Source of the DNA: Pseudomonas fluorescens
Lineage (GTDB): Bacteria > Pseudomonadota > Gammaproteobacteria > Pseudomonadales > Pseudomonadaceae
Direction: 5' to 3'
Assembly: GCF_005938625.1 (NCBI RefSeq)
Contig: NZ_VCNJ01000024.1
Coordinates: 124,001-188,000 of the forward strand
Length of the DNA: 64,000 nucleotides
The translations under genes and the position numbers were made by a program. Below the pieces are notes generated by a model, which was given only the letters and a program-made list of their open reading frames with translations, was not told the DNA's origin and did not search any database. Below, piece by piece: positions 16,126-24,392 of the stretch (within the stretch, counting starts at the first letter, position 1; the number at the start of each line of letters is the position of its first letter).

Positions 16126-17859
16126 TTAAGCCTTGGCGGGTTCCAGGGCCAGCTCGACGGCTTCCGGGCGTTTGACCGTCGCATAGACCACAGCCGTCAA
16201 CAAACTCCCCGCGACAATCGCCAGCAAATACAGCAACGCATGATTGATCGCATTCGGAATCGCCAACACAAACAAGCCACCGTGCGGCGCCATCAGTTTG
16301 CAGCCGAAATACATCGACAGAGCACCGGTCAGCGCACCGCCGGCGATGCTCGCCGGGATCACCCGCAACGGGTCTTTCGCGGCAAACGGAATCGCCCCTT
16401 CGGAAATAAAGCACAAACCCAGCACCAACGCCGCTTTCCCCGCCTCGCGCTCGGTCTGGGCAAACTTGCGCCGCGCAATAAACGTAGCGATACCCAGGCC
16501 AATCGGCGGCACCATGCCCGCCGCCATGGTCGCAGCCATCGGCGCATAACTCTGCGAAGCCAGTAGCCCGACCGAAAACGCATACGCCGCTTTGTTGATC
16601 GGCCCGCCGAGGTCGACGCACATCATGCCGCCGAGCAGCACGCCAAGCAGAATCGCGTTGGTGGTGCCCATGCTATCGAGGAAATGCGTGAGCGCGCCGA
16701 GCATCCCGGCAACCGGTTTGCCGACCACGTAAATCATCACCAGACCGGTAATCAGGCTGGCGAACAGCGGGATGATCAGGATCGGTTTCAGCGCTTCGAG
16801 ACTCTGCGGCAAAGCGACATAACGGCTGATCGCCTTCGCCACGTAACCGGCGATAAAACCGGCGACGATGCCGCCGATAAAACCAGCGCCCAAGGTGCTC
16901 GCCAGCAAACCACCAATCATCCCCGGCGCCAGGCCCGGCCGGTCGGCGATCGAATAGGCGATGTAACCCGCCAGCAGCGGCACCATCAACTTGAACGCGG
17001 TCTCGCCGCCGATCTGCATCAGTGCAGCGGCCAGCGTGCCTTCTTCCTTGAACGCTGTGATGCCGAACATAAAGGACAGCGCGATCATCAACCCGCCGGC
17101 CACCACCATCGGCAGCATGAACGACACGCCGGTCAGCAGGTGTTTATAGACGCCGGTCTTCTCTTGCTTGGCCGGTGCCTTGCCGTCGCTCGCCGCGCTT
17201 TCCACAGCACCTTCGGCCAAGGCTTTTTTCAGCGTGGCTTCGGACTGCTTCAACGCAATGCCAGTGCCGCAACGATAGATTTTCTTGCCAGCGAAACGCT
17301 CGGTGGCAACTTCGATATCCGCCGCCAGCAACACCACGTCTGCCTCGGCAATCGCCGCTGCGCTCAACGGAGTTTTCGCACCCACCGAGCCTTGGGTTTC
17401 GACCTGCAATTCATAGCCCAGACGCTTGGCGGTTTGCTGCAAGGCTTCGGCGGCCATGAAGGTGTGGGCGACACCGGTCGGGCAGGCGGTAATCGCGACG
17501 ATGCGCGGTGCACGTGGCGCATCAGCGACCGGTGCAGCCGCGCTGGCGACGTAAACTTCAGCCTCTTCAGCGCCACGACGCAGCACCGCTTCAACATCCT
17601 GCAACGCCTGCGCCGGGGCAATCTGGAAAACACGTTTACCGACAAAACGCGTCATGTCGACCGCGCCGGTGGTAACCAGCAAAACCCACTCGGCCGCGGC
17701 AATGGTCGCCGCCGACAACTCGCGCTCAGGGTGCGCTGCATCGACCACTTCAACGCTGGTGCTCCAGCCCTGACGCTGCGCCGCCGCATCAAGCAAACGC
17801 GCGCACAGCACACTGGTGACCATGCCGTTCGGGCAAGCCGTAACAATGGCTAATTTCAT
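16126..17859 (-). CDS. fruA: Fructose PTS transporter, EIIB'BC component
   Basis: A 577-residue fructose permease that phosphorylates the sugar to fructose-1-phosphate as it enters. Two N-terminal EIIB-like domains carry VTACPNGMVTS (near residue 7) and AITACPTGVAHTFMAAEAL (near residue 130). The second has the phosphorylated cysteine in the usual context. The EIIC membrane domain follows from about residue 240 (MLPMVVAGGLMIALSFMFG on). ATG 17859 follows AGAGGG; a GTG one codon earlier is less likely. It is the last gene of fruB-fruK-fruA, 11 bases after fruK. Phosphate arrives from FruB. Confidence 0.95.
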   Translation of the reverse strand: MKLAIVTACPNGMVTSVLCARLLDAAAQRQGWSTSVEVVDAAHPERELSAATIAAAEWVLLVTTGAVDMTRFVGKRVFQIAPAQALQDVEAVLRRGAEEAEVYVASAAAPVADAPRAPRIVAITACPTGVAHTFMAAEALQQTAKRLGYELQVETQGSVGAKTPLSAAAIAEADVVLLAADIEVATERFAGKKIYRCGTGIALKQSEATLKKALAEGAVESAASDGKAPAKQEKTGVYKHLLTGVSFMLPMVVAGGLMIALSFMFGITAFKEEGTLAAALMQIGGETAFKLMVPLLAGYIAYSIADRPGLAPGMIGGLLASTLGAGFIGGIVAGFIAGYVAKAISRYVALPQSLEALKPILIIPLFASLITGLVMIYVVGKPVAGMLGALTHFLDSMGTTNAILLGVLLGGMMCVDLGGPINKAAYAFSVGLLASQSYAPMAATMAAGMVPPIGLGIATFIARRKFAQTEREAGKAALVLGLCFISEGAIPFAAKDPLRVIPASIAGGALTGALSMYFGCKLMAPHGGLFVLAIPNAINHALLYLLAIVAGSLLTAVVYATVKRPEAVELALEPAKA

Positions 17860-17870
17860 CACAAACCCTC

Positions 17871-18812
17871 TTATTGTTCTGTCAGGGGACGCACGCGCAC
17901 GCCCTGTTCGAGCTGCGCCAGTTGCGCAGCGTCGTTGATGCCGAAACCGATCTGGGTCACCGCCATCGCGGCAATCGCGGTGGCGGTGCGCAGGGTTTGT
18001 TCAGGCGTGTCGGCGCTGAGTAAACCGTGGAGCATGCCGGCCAGCAACGAATCACCGGCACCGACCGTGCTGGCAACGCTGACTTTCGGTGGCGTGGCGT
18101 GCAGCGCCGAACCGACGCTGAACCAGTTCACGCCGTCAGCACCGTGGGAAATCACCACGTGCTCGATGCCTTGGGCATGCAAGCGCGCCGCTGCTTGCGC
18201 TTCCGCCGCGTGCGAAACCACGTCGCAACCGAGGGCGTCGGCGAGTTCTTCGGTGTTTGGTTTGATCAGCCACGGACTGGCTTTCAAAGCTTCGCGCAAC
18301 GCTTCGCCGCTGGAGTCGAGGGCAACTTTCAGACCGAGCTGATTGAGCCGTTCGATCAGTTCACGCAACCACTGCGCGGTGACGCCACGCGGCAAACTGC
18401 CGGCAACCACCACCGCATCGTGACCCGGTGCAATCTGCAGCAGACGCTCGAGCAACGCCTGCTGCGCGGCGGCGTCGACCACCGGCCCCGGGCCGTTGAT
18501 GTCGGTGATGCGGCCATCCTGTTCGGCGACTTTGATGTTGCTGCGCGTCTCGCCCGGCACACGGATAAACGCGTCGACAAAACCGCGCTTAGCGAACAAC
18601 GTTTCGAACGCTTGCAGGTTGTCTTCACCGAGAAACCCACTGACCGTCAGTTGATGACCAAGGTCGGCCAGCACTTGCGCGACGTTCACGCCTTTGCCGG
18701 CGGCGTGTGTGTGCATCTCGTCGCTGCGATTGACCTGACCGGCCTCCAGCCGTGGCAGTTCGACGGTAAGGTCGAGCGCCGGGTTGAGGGTCAGGGTAAG
18801 AATCTTGGCCAT
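17871..18812 (-). CDS. fruK: 1-phosphofructokinase
   Basis: A 313-residue PfkB/ribokinase-family kinase that converts fructose-1-phosphate to fructose-1,6-bisphosphate. The N-terminus ILTLTLNPALDLTVELPRL is typical of the family. The C-terminal ATP site and catalytic base lie in STVGAGDSLLAGMLHG, and HAAGKGVNVAQVLADLG is the first PfkB signature. The start codon overlaps the fruB stop by one base (TAATG), so translation is coupled. The FruR effector in Pseudomonas is its substrate, so this enzyme also sets the inducer level. Confidence 0.95.
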   Translation of the reverse strand: MAKILTLTLNPALDLTVELPRLEAGQVNRSDEMHTHAAGKGVNVAQVLADLGHQLTVSGFLGEDNLQAFETLFAKRGFVDAFIRVPGETRSNIKVAEQDGRITDINGPGPVVDAAAQQALLERLLQIAPGHDAVVVAGSLPRGVTAQWLRELIERLNQLGLKVALDSSGEALREALKASPWLIKPNTEELADALGCDVVSHAAEAQAAARLHAQGIEHVVISHGADGVNWFSVGSALHATPPKVSVASTVGAGDSLLAGMLHGLLSADTPEQTLRTATAIAAMAVTQIGFGINDAAQLAQLEQGVRVRPLTEQ

Positions 18813-21673
18813 TACAGGGCCTCCACTAATGCGCGCACTTCATTCGCGCTGCCCACGGCCAGGGCCTGTTGAGCAAGGGTTTGCGCCTCGGACAGGCTGA
18901 GTTCGCGGATGCGTGCTTTCACTTCAGCAATGCTGCGCCCGGAGACACTGAGTTCATCGACACCGAGGCCGACCAGGACCGGCACCGCCAGCGGATCCGC
19001 CGCCAACTCACCGCAAACACCGACCCACTTGCCGTGGGCATGGGCCGCGCGCACGGTGATGTCGATCAGTTGCAGCACCGCCGGGTGCAAACCGTCAGCC
19101 TGCGCCGACAGGGTCGGATGGCCACGGTCGATGGCCAGGGTGTATTGCGTCAGGTCGTTGGTGCCGACGCTGAAGAAATCGACTTCCTTGGCCAGCACCG
19201 GCGCGAGCAAAGCGGCGGACGGCACTTCGATCATGATCCCCAGTTGCAGGTCGGCGACCGGGATTTCCAGACGCAAACGTTCGGTCATGTCGCGGGCCTG
19301 ACGCCATTCTTCGACGCTGCCGACCATCGGGAACATGATGCGCAGCGGACGGTTGTCCGCCGAACGCAGCAAGGCGCGCAGTTGCGCTTCCATGATCTGC
19401 GGGCGCTGCAAAGTCAGGCGAATGCCGCGCACGCCGAGGAACGGGTTTTCTTCTTTGGCGATCGGCCAATACGGCAGCGGTTTGTCGCCGCCGACGTCCA
19501 GCGTGCGCACCACCAACGGCCGCCCGGCGAGACCATCGAGCACGCGGCGGTATTCGGCTTCTTGCGTGGCCTCGTCCGGCGCTTGTGGATGGGCCATGAA
19601 AATCAGTTCGGTGCGCAGCAGACCGATGCCTTCGGCGCCCTGCTCCACCGCGCTGATCACACCAGCGCTTTCGCCAATGTTGGCGAACACTTCGACCGCG
19701 TGACCGTCGGTGGTGTGCGCCGGTTGGTGGCGTTGTTCGGCAGCAATCTTCAGGCGTTGTTCGCGGGTGTCGCGTTCTTCGGTGGCGCGTTGCAGGGTCG
19801 CGGCATCGGCGTCGACGTGAAGACGACCGCGTTGACCGTCGAGCAGCAACGGTGTGCCCGGCGCCAGCAACAACACCGCTCCTCCAGCGCCGACCAGCGC
19901 AGGAATCCCGAGGGCTCGCGCTACGATGGCACTGTGCGCGGTGGCGCCGCCGCGTGCGGTGAGAATCCCCGCCACGCGCGCCGGGTCCAGACGCGCGACG
20001 TCGGACGGGCCGACCTCATCCATCACCAAAATGTACGGTTGCTCGGGTTCGCTCGCAGTTTGCACGCCACACAGTTGCGCCAGTACGCGGCGACCGATGT
20101 CACGCAGATCCGCAGCGCGCTCTGCGAGCAACGCGTCCTGCAGCGACTCCTGTTGTTTGGCCGCTGCTTCGATCACCGCCATCCACGCCGCTTCGGCGCT
20201 TTCGCCCTGCTTGAGGCGAGTGTCGACTTCGTCGGTGAGTTCCGGGTCGTCGAGCATTTCCTGATGGGTGATGAAGATCTCGCGGATGGCTTTGGCTTTG
20301 CTGCGTTCGATCAGACCCTGAATGTCACTGCGCACGTCACTCAGCGCTTGCTTGAGGCGTTCGCGTTCACCGGCAGCGGACTCGCCCCGCAGCGGATAAT
20401 CGATGGTTTGCTGCACTTGGATGTGTGCCGGGCCAATGGCGATGCCGGGGGCAGCGGGGATTGCTTGCAACTGGCTGCCGGAGGCCGGGGCGACGACCAC
20501 TTCGGCGATGTCGGCGATCACTTCGCGTTGCGGGCTGATGGCCGGCAGCGGCTCGACTTCTTCACCGAGGCCTTCTTCGATAGCGGCGAGCAACGCCGGC
20601 AAGGCATCAGCGGCGATACTCGGCTCGGCGATCAACTCCAGCACCTGACCACGACGGGCGCCAAGGCTGAGCAGTTTGCTCAAACTCTTCACCGACACGG
20701 CGCTGTCCTGACCGTCGACGATGCGCACGCGAATCTCGCCGTCAAAACTCTTCGCCAGTTGCGCGAGGATCTTCGCCGGACGCGCGTGCAAACCGTGGGC
20801 ATTGGCCAGGGCAATGCGTGCGCTCGGCCAGTCGGCGGGTAATTCACCGCCAAGCACTTCGAGAACTTTGCGGCTGCTGGTGGCGCGGCCCAGTTCATGG
20901 CCGCGACCTTCGATGAGCAACGCACACAGGCGTTCAAGCAACGCCTGATGCGCTTCGCCAAGGCTGGCCAGGCAGAACAGGCCGCTGAGCGGCTGACCGA
21001 GGTAGCGCATCGGTTTGTCCGGCGTCACGAACGCCAGCCCCGGACGCTTCACGGTTTGCTCGCTGTGCAACCACCACAAACCATCACCCAGCGGCAGCGC
21101 TTCGACCTGCTGCAACACACCGGCAAAACCGTTGCTCACACAATCGGCCTGACGCAACAGACGCGCGCCACGCCAGACAAGCTCTTCGAAATCATCGGCG
21201 GAGACGCCGAGGCCAATCATCTGAGCATCCAGCGCCAGCTCCTGCGGCGCGCCTTGCAGCAGTTTCAGCAGCGCTTCAGGCGAACTCGCACGACGCAAAG
21301 CCTGGCCCAGATCGGTCTCGCCGAGGGCACGGGTCAGCAGTTGCAGCAGGCGCAGGTGTTCGTCGGATTTGGCAGCGATGCCAATCGCCAGATAAACGAT
21401 CTGGCCATCGCCCCAATCCACGCCTTCCGGGAACTGCATCAGGCGCACGCCGGTGGCGAACACCTGATCGCGGGTTTCCGGCGTTCCGTGGGGAATGGCA
21501 ATACCTTGACCGAGAAAGGTCGAGCCCTGGGCTTCCCGGGCCTGCAATCCGGCGAGGTAGCCGTCGGCGACCAGACCATCGGCCACCAGGTGATTGGCCA
21601 GCAGTTGCAGGGCAGCGGGTTTATCCACAGCCGATTGGCCCATGGATATCTGCTCTATAGTGAGCTCGAGCAT
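18812..21673 (-). CDS. fruB: Fructose PTS multiphosphoryl transfer protein (EIIA-HPr-EI)
   Basis: A 953-residue fusion that passes phosphate from phosphoenolpyruvate to FruA. The EIIA domain comes first, with its active histidine in GIAIPHGTPETRDQV near residue 60. HPr lies near residue 290 (NAHGLHARPAKIL). Enzyme I fills the rest, with its histidine in GGATAHSAIVARALGIPALVG and the PEP-site stretch GTNDLTQYTLAIDRGHP. ATG 21673 has AAAAAGGAGATCGC upstream; longer frames are not needed. First gene of the fru operon, facing fruR across an operator. This single fused PTS chain is usual for Pseudomonas. Confidence 0.95.
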   Translation of the reverse strand: MLELTIEQISMGQSAVDKPAALQLLANHLVADGLVADGYLAGLQAREAQGSTFLGQGIAIPHGTPETRDQVFATGVRLMQFPEGVDWGDGQIVYLAIGIAAKSDEHLRLLQLLTRALGETDLGQALRRASSPEALLKLLQGAPQELALDAQMIGLGVSADDFEELVWRGARLLRQADCVSNGFAGVLQQVEALPLGDGLWWLHSEQTVKRPGLAFVTPDKPMRYLGQPLSGLFCLASLGEAHQALLERLCALLIEGRGHELGRATSSRKVLEVLGGELPADWPSARIALANAHGLHARPAKILAQLAKSFDGEIRVRIVDGQDSAVSVKSLSKLLSLGARRGQVLELIAEPSIAADALPALLAAIEEGLGEEVEPLPAISPQREVIADIAEVVVAPASGSQLQAIPAAPGIAIGPAHIQVQQTIDYPLRGESAAGERERLKQALSDVRSDIQGLIERSKAKAIREIFITHQEMLDDPELTDEVDTRLKQGESAEAAWMAVIEAAAKQQESLQDALLAERAADLRDIGRRVLAQLCGVQTASEPEQPYILVMDEVGPSDVARLDPARVAGILTARGGATAHSAIVARALGIPALVGAGGAVLLLAPGTPLLLDGQRGRLHVDADAATLQRATEERDTREQRLKIAAEQRHQPAHTTDGHAVEVFANIGESAGVISAVEQGAEGIGLLRTELIFMAHPQAPDEATQEAEYRRVLDGLAGRPLVVRTLDVGGDKPLPYWPIAKEENPFLGVRGIRLTLQRPQIMEAQLRALLRSADNRPLRIMFPMVGSVEEWRQARDMTERLRLEIPVADLQLGIMIEVPSAALLAPVLAKEVDFFSVGTNDLTQYTLAIDRGHPTLSAQADGLHPAVLQLIDITVRAAHAHGKWVGVCGELAADPLAVPVLVGLGVDELSVSGRSIAEVKARIRELSLSEAQTLAQQALAVGSANEVRALVEAL

Positions 21674-21821
21674 GCGATCTCCTTTTTGGCGCTGTATGAG
21701 TGCCAGGTATTGTTTTGGATGGTTGCAGCTTAGGCGCTCTGCCGCTTTGCTTTTCGGCGGCAGTTTTGGCGGTTTCACGGCAGCACCGGCCAAAGGCGTC
21801 TAAAACGTAGAAAATACGCTT

Positions 21822-21837
21822 GCTGAAACGTTTAATC
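21822..21837. promoter_or_regulatory. FruR (Cra) operator between fruB and fruR
   Basis: GCTGAAACGTTTAATC; on the minus strand it reads GATTAAACGTTTCAGC and contains TTAAACGTTTCA, the operator described for FruR at the P. putida fru promoter. It lies 149 bases before fruB and 144 before fruR, so one site could control both. It is the only such site I saw in the window. Confidence 0.85.
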
Positions 21838-21980
21838 TAGATTGATCGGCACGTTACTCGATAATGTCCCATCCTTGAAGTCCAACTTGTCGGATGCGCT
21901 GCGACAATAGTCGCCTGCCCTAATCGGGTAGGATTGGCGAAAATGTCGCGGCAAGCTCGAATAAACAAGGAAATCCCGGG

Positions 21981-22976
21981 TTGAAACTCAGTGATATCGC
22001 GCGGTTGGCCGGAGTGTCCGTGACCACCGCCAGCTACGTCATCAACGGCAAGGCCGAACAGCAACGCATCAGCAACGCCACCGTCGAGCGGGTGCGGGCG
22101 GTGGTCGATCTGCACGGCTTCACGCCAAACCCTCAAGCGGCCGGGCTGCGCAGTCGGCATACGCGCACGCTGGGCTTTATTCTGCCGGATCTGGAAAACC
22201 CCAGTTACGCGCGGATCGCCAAACTGCTCGAACAAGGTGCACGAGCGCGTGGCTATCAATTGCTGATCGCCAGTTCCGATGATGCTCCGGACAGCGAGCG
22301 GCAGTTGCTGCAACTTTTCCGCGCGCGCCGTTGCGATGCGCTGATCGTTGCCAGTTGCCTGCCGGCCGGCGATGACAGCTATCGCCAGTTGCAGGCCAAG
22401 GGCACGCCGATCATCGCCATCGACCGGGTCATGGAGCCGGAGCATTTCTGCTCGGTGATCAGTGACGACCGCGAAGCCAGTCTGCACCTCACCCAGAGCC
22501 TGCTCGATCCGCAACCGAAGCAGATCGTACTGCTCGGCGCCCGTCCGGAACTGAGCATCAGCCAGGAACGTGCCGCCGGTTTCAAAGAGGCGCTGGTCGA
22601 CTTCAAAGGCGAAGTGCTGGTCGAGCATGCGGAATCCTTCAGCCGTGAATGCGGCAAGCAATTGATGGAAGAACTCCTGCAACGTCTGGGGCATTTGCCC
22701 GATGCGTTGGTGACTACGTCCTACGTGCTGCTGCAGGGCGTGTTCGATGCGCTGCATGACTTCCCGCTGAAATCGCGGCCGCTGCGCCTCGGCACCTTCG
22801 GCGATACGCAGTTGCTGGATTTCCTGCCGCTGCCGGTCAACGCCATGGCCCAGCAGCACCAGTTGATTGCCGACAAGGCGCTGGAACTGGCGCTGGCCGC
22901 TGTCGAACAGTCGGAGTACAAGCCCGGTGTGCAGGCCATCGCGCGGACCTTCAAGCAGCGTATCCACCAGGACTGA
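21981..22976 (+). CDS. fruR: LacI-family fructose operon regulator FruR/Cra
   Basis: A 331-residue repressor. The N-terminal helix-turn-helix is LSDIARLAGVSVTTASYVIN, followed by the hinge and a periplasmic-binding-protein-like effector domain starting near residue 60 (TLGFILPDLENPSYARIAK). The start is TTG at 21981, supported by AAGGAAA upstream and by the family N-terminus LKLSDIARLAG. It is divergent from fruBKA with the operator between. In Pseudomonas the effector is fructose-1-phosphate and regulation is mostly local. The TatD gene starts 4 bases after its stop, so they probably share a transcript. Confidence 0.92.
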   Translation: MKLSDIARLAGVSVTTASYVINGKAEQQRISNATVERVRAVVDLHGFTPNPQAAGLRSRHTRTLGFILPDLENPSYARIAKLLEQGARARGYQLLIASSDDAPDSERQLLQLFRARRCDALIVASCLPAGDDSYRQLQAKGTPIIAIDRVMEPEHFCSVISDDREASLHLTQSLLDPQPKQIVLLGARPELSISQERAAGFKEALVDFKGEVLVEHAESFSRECGKQLMEELLQRLGHLPDALVTTSYVLLQGVFDALHDFPLKSRPLRLGTFGDTQLLDFLPLPVNAMAQQHQLIADKALELALAAVEQSEYKPGVQAIARTFKQRIHQD

Positions 22977-22979
22977 GCC

Positions 22980-23756
22980 GTGGAGCTGATCGACAGTCAC
23001 ACCCACCTCGACTTCCCCGACTTTGATGCCGATCGCCCGGCGTTGCTTGCCGAGAGCCGCGCCCTCGGGGTGCGGCGGATGGTGGTGTTGGGCGTCTTTG
23101 AAGGTAATTGGCAACGGGTGTGGGATCTGGTGCAGAGCGATGCCGATTTGTACGCGGCATTCGGCCTGCACCCGGTTTATCTCGATCAGCATCGTCCCGA
23201 AGATTTGTCGGCGCTTGGTGATTGGCTGACTCGATTACGCGGTCATCGGCAGTTGTGTGCGGTGGGCGAGATCGGTCTGGATTACTTCATCGAAACCCTC
23301 GACCGCGAGCGGCAACAGGCGCTGTTCGAAGCGCAGCTGCAATTGGCCGCTGACTTCGAATTACCAGCGCTGATCCATGTGCGCCGCAGCCACGCGGCAG
23401 TGATCGCGACGCTCAAGCGCTTCAAGCTCCAACGCGCAGGGATCATCCACGCCTTTGCCGGTAGCCGTGAAGAGGCGCGGGAGTACATCAAACTCGGTTT
23501 CAAACTGGGTCTGGGCGGCGCGCCGACCTGGCCGCAAGCGTTGCGCATGCATCGGGTGCTGGCGGAACTGCCGCTGGAATCGATCGTGCTGGAAACCGAT
23601 TCACCGGACATGGCGCCTGTCATGTTTCCCGGCCAGCGCAACAGCCCGGTGCACTTGCCGGCAATTTGTCAGGCGTTGGCCGAACTGATGAAGATCAGCC
23701 CGCAACAACTGGCCATGGCCAGTACCGCCAATAGCTGCGAGATATTCGGCTGGTAA
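22980..23756 (+). CDS. TatD-family metal-dependent deoxyribonuclease
   Basis: A 258-residue TIM-barrel hydrolase. Metal ligands are visible in DSHTHLDFPDFD (residues 5-16), GEIGLDYF (Glu), PALIHVRRSH (His), GIIHAFAGS (His) and LETDSPDM (Asp). The start is GTG three bases after the fruR stop. TatD proteins are Mg-dependent 3'-5' DNases; this is a YjjV-like paralogue and its cellular role is uncertain. The fruR-tatD pairing matches PA3563-PA3564. Confidence 0.9.
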   Translation: MELIDSHTHLDFPDFDADRPALLAESRALGVRRMVVLGVFEGNWQRVWDLVQSDADLYAAFGLHPVYLDQHRPEDLSALGDWLTRLRGHRQLCAVGEIGLDYFIETLDRERQQALFEAQLQLAADFELPALIHVRRSHAAVIATLKRFKLQRAGIIHAFAGSREEAREYIKLGFKLGLGGAPTWPQALRMHRVLAELPLESIVLETDSPDMAPVMFPGQRNSPVHLPAICQALAELMKISPQQLAMASTANSCEIFGW

Positions 23757-24146
23757 TCAGTCGGCGTGCGCCTTGGCGGCCTCCAGAATCAGCGTCAGAT
23801 GCTGACGCTGACGTGCATAACGGACGACCACGAAGTACACGAAGATCGTGATCAGTGAAGCGTTCAGTTGTTCGGTGACACTCAGAAGCCCCACCCACTC
23901 CATCACCAACGCCACCAGCAGCGCGGTGCACACCGTCACCGAAGCGCTGAAACGCAGCAGCGCCAGTGAATCGAGGGACTTGAAGCGTTTGATCTGTTGC
24001 GGGCAACGCAATTCCAGCGTTTGCTGGCAATGCTCGCAGGTGAACGGTTCATTAATCGAGATGGCATTTAGCTGCCAGGGCCTGAGCGCCAGCGTGGTCT
24101 GACAATGAGCACAATGGCCCTGGACTCCCAAGTTTGCGACAGACAT
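23757..24146 (-). CDS. Small membrane protein with N-terminal zinc-ribbon-like cysteines
   Basis: A 129-residue protein. Two CxxC pairs (GHCAHCQTT and FTCEHCQQT, about residues 12-15 and 37-40) suggest a zinc ribbon. They are followed by two hydrophobic helices (SVTVCTALLVALVMEWVGLL and LITIFVYFVVVRYA) and a short charged tail. It meets the TatD gene tail to tail with no spacer. ATG 24146 has GAGGCCGCTC upstream. No named family recognised; it is probably a genuine gene, given its ordered domain layout and codon use. Confidence 0.65.
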   Translation of the reverse strand: MSVANLGVQGHCAHCQTTLALRPWQLNAISINEPFTCEHCQQTLELRCPQQIKRFKSLDSLALLRFSASVTVCTALLVALVMEWVGLLSVTEQLNASLITIFVYFVVVRYARQRQHLTLILEAAKAHAD

Positions 24147-24286
24147 GAGCGGCCTCCTCTACACGAACGATTGGGTATGGATACTGGCTCATTGCTGGGG
24201 AAATGCCAGAGTCTGCAGAGAAACAGGATTGGGCTTACGGCCGGAACTGAAAAAGTACTACAAAGAGTTCTGACAAAACGCGAAAC

Positions 24287-24376
24287 CCTGTGGGAGCGAG
24301 CCTGCTCGCGAAGGCGGTGTGTCAGGTGACAGAGATGTCACTGACAGATTGCATTCGCGAGCAGGCTCGCTCGCGC
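24287..24376. repeat. REP doublet (REPIN-like), copy 4
   Basis: Arm CCTGTGGGAGCGAGCCTGCT, interior with AGATGTCACTGACAGATTGC, and a second arm GAGCAGGCTCGCTCGCGCAG that is degenerate at its outer end. It lies between the small membrane protein gene and the chemoreceptor gene. Confidence 0.85.
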
Positions 24377-24392
24377 AGCTGGTATGTACGAC

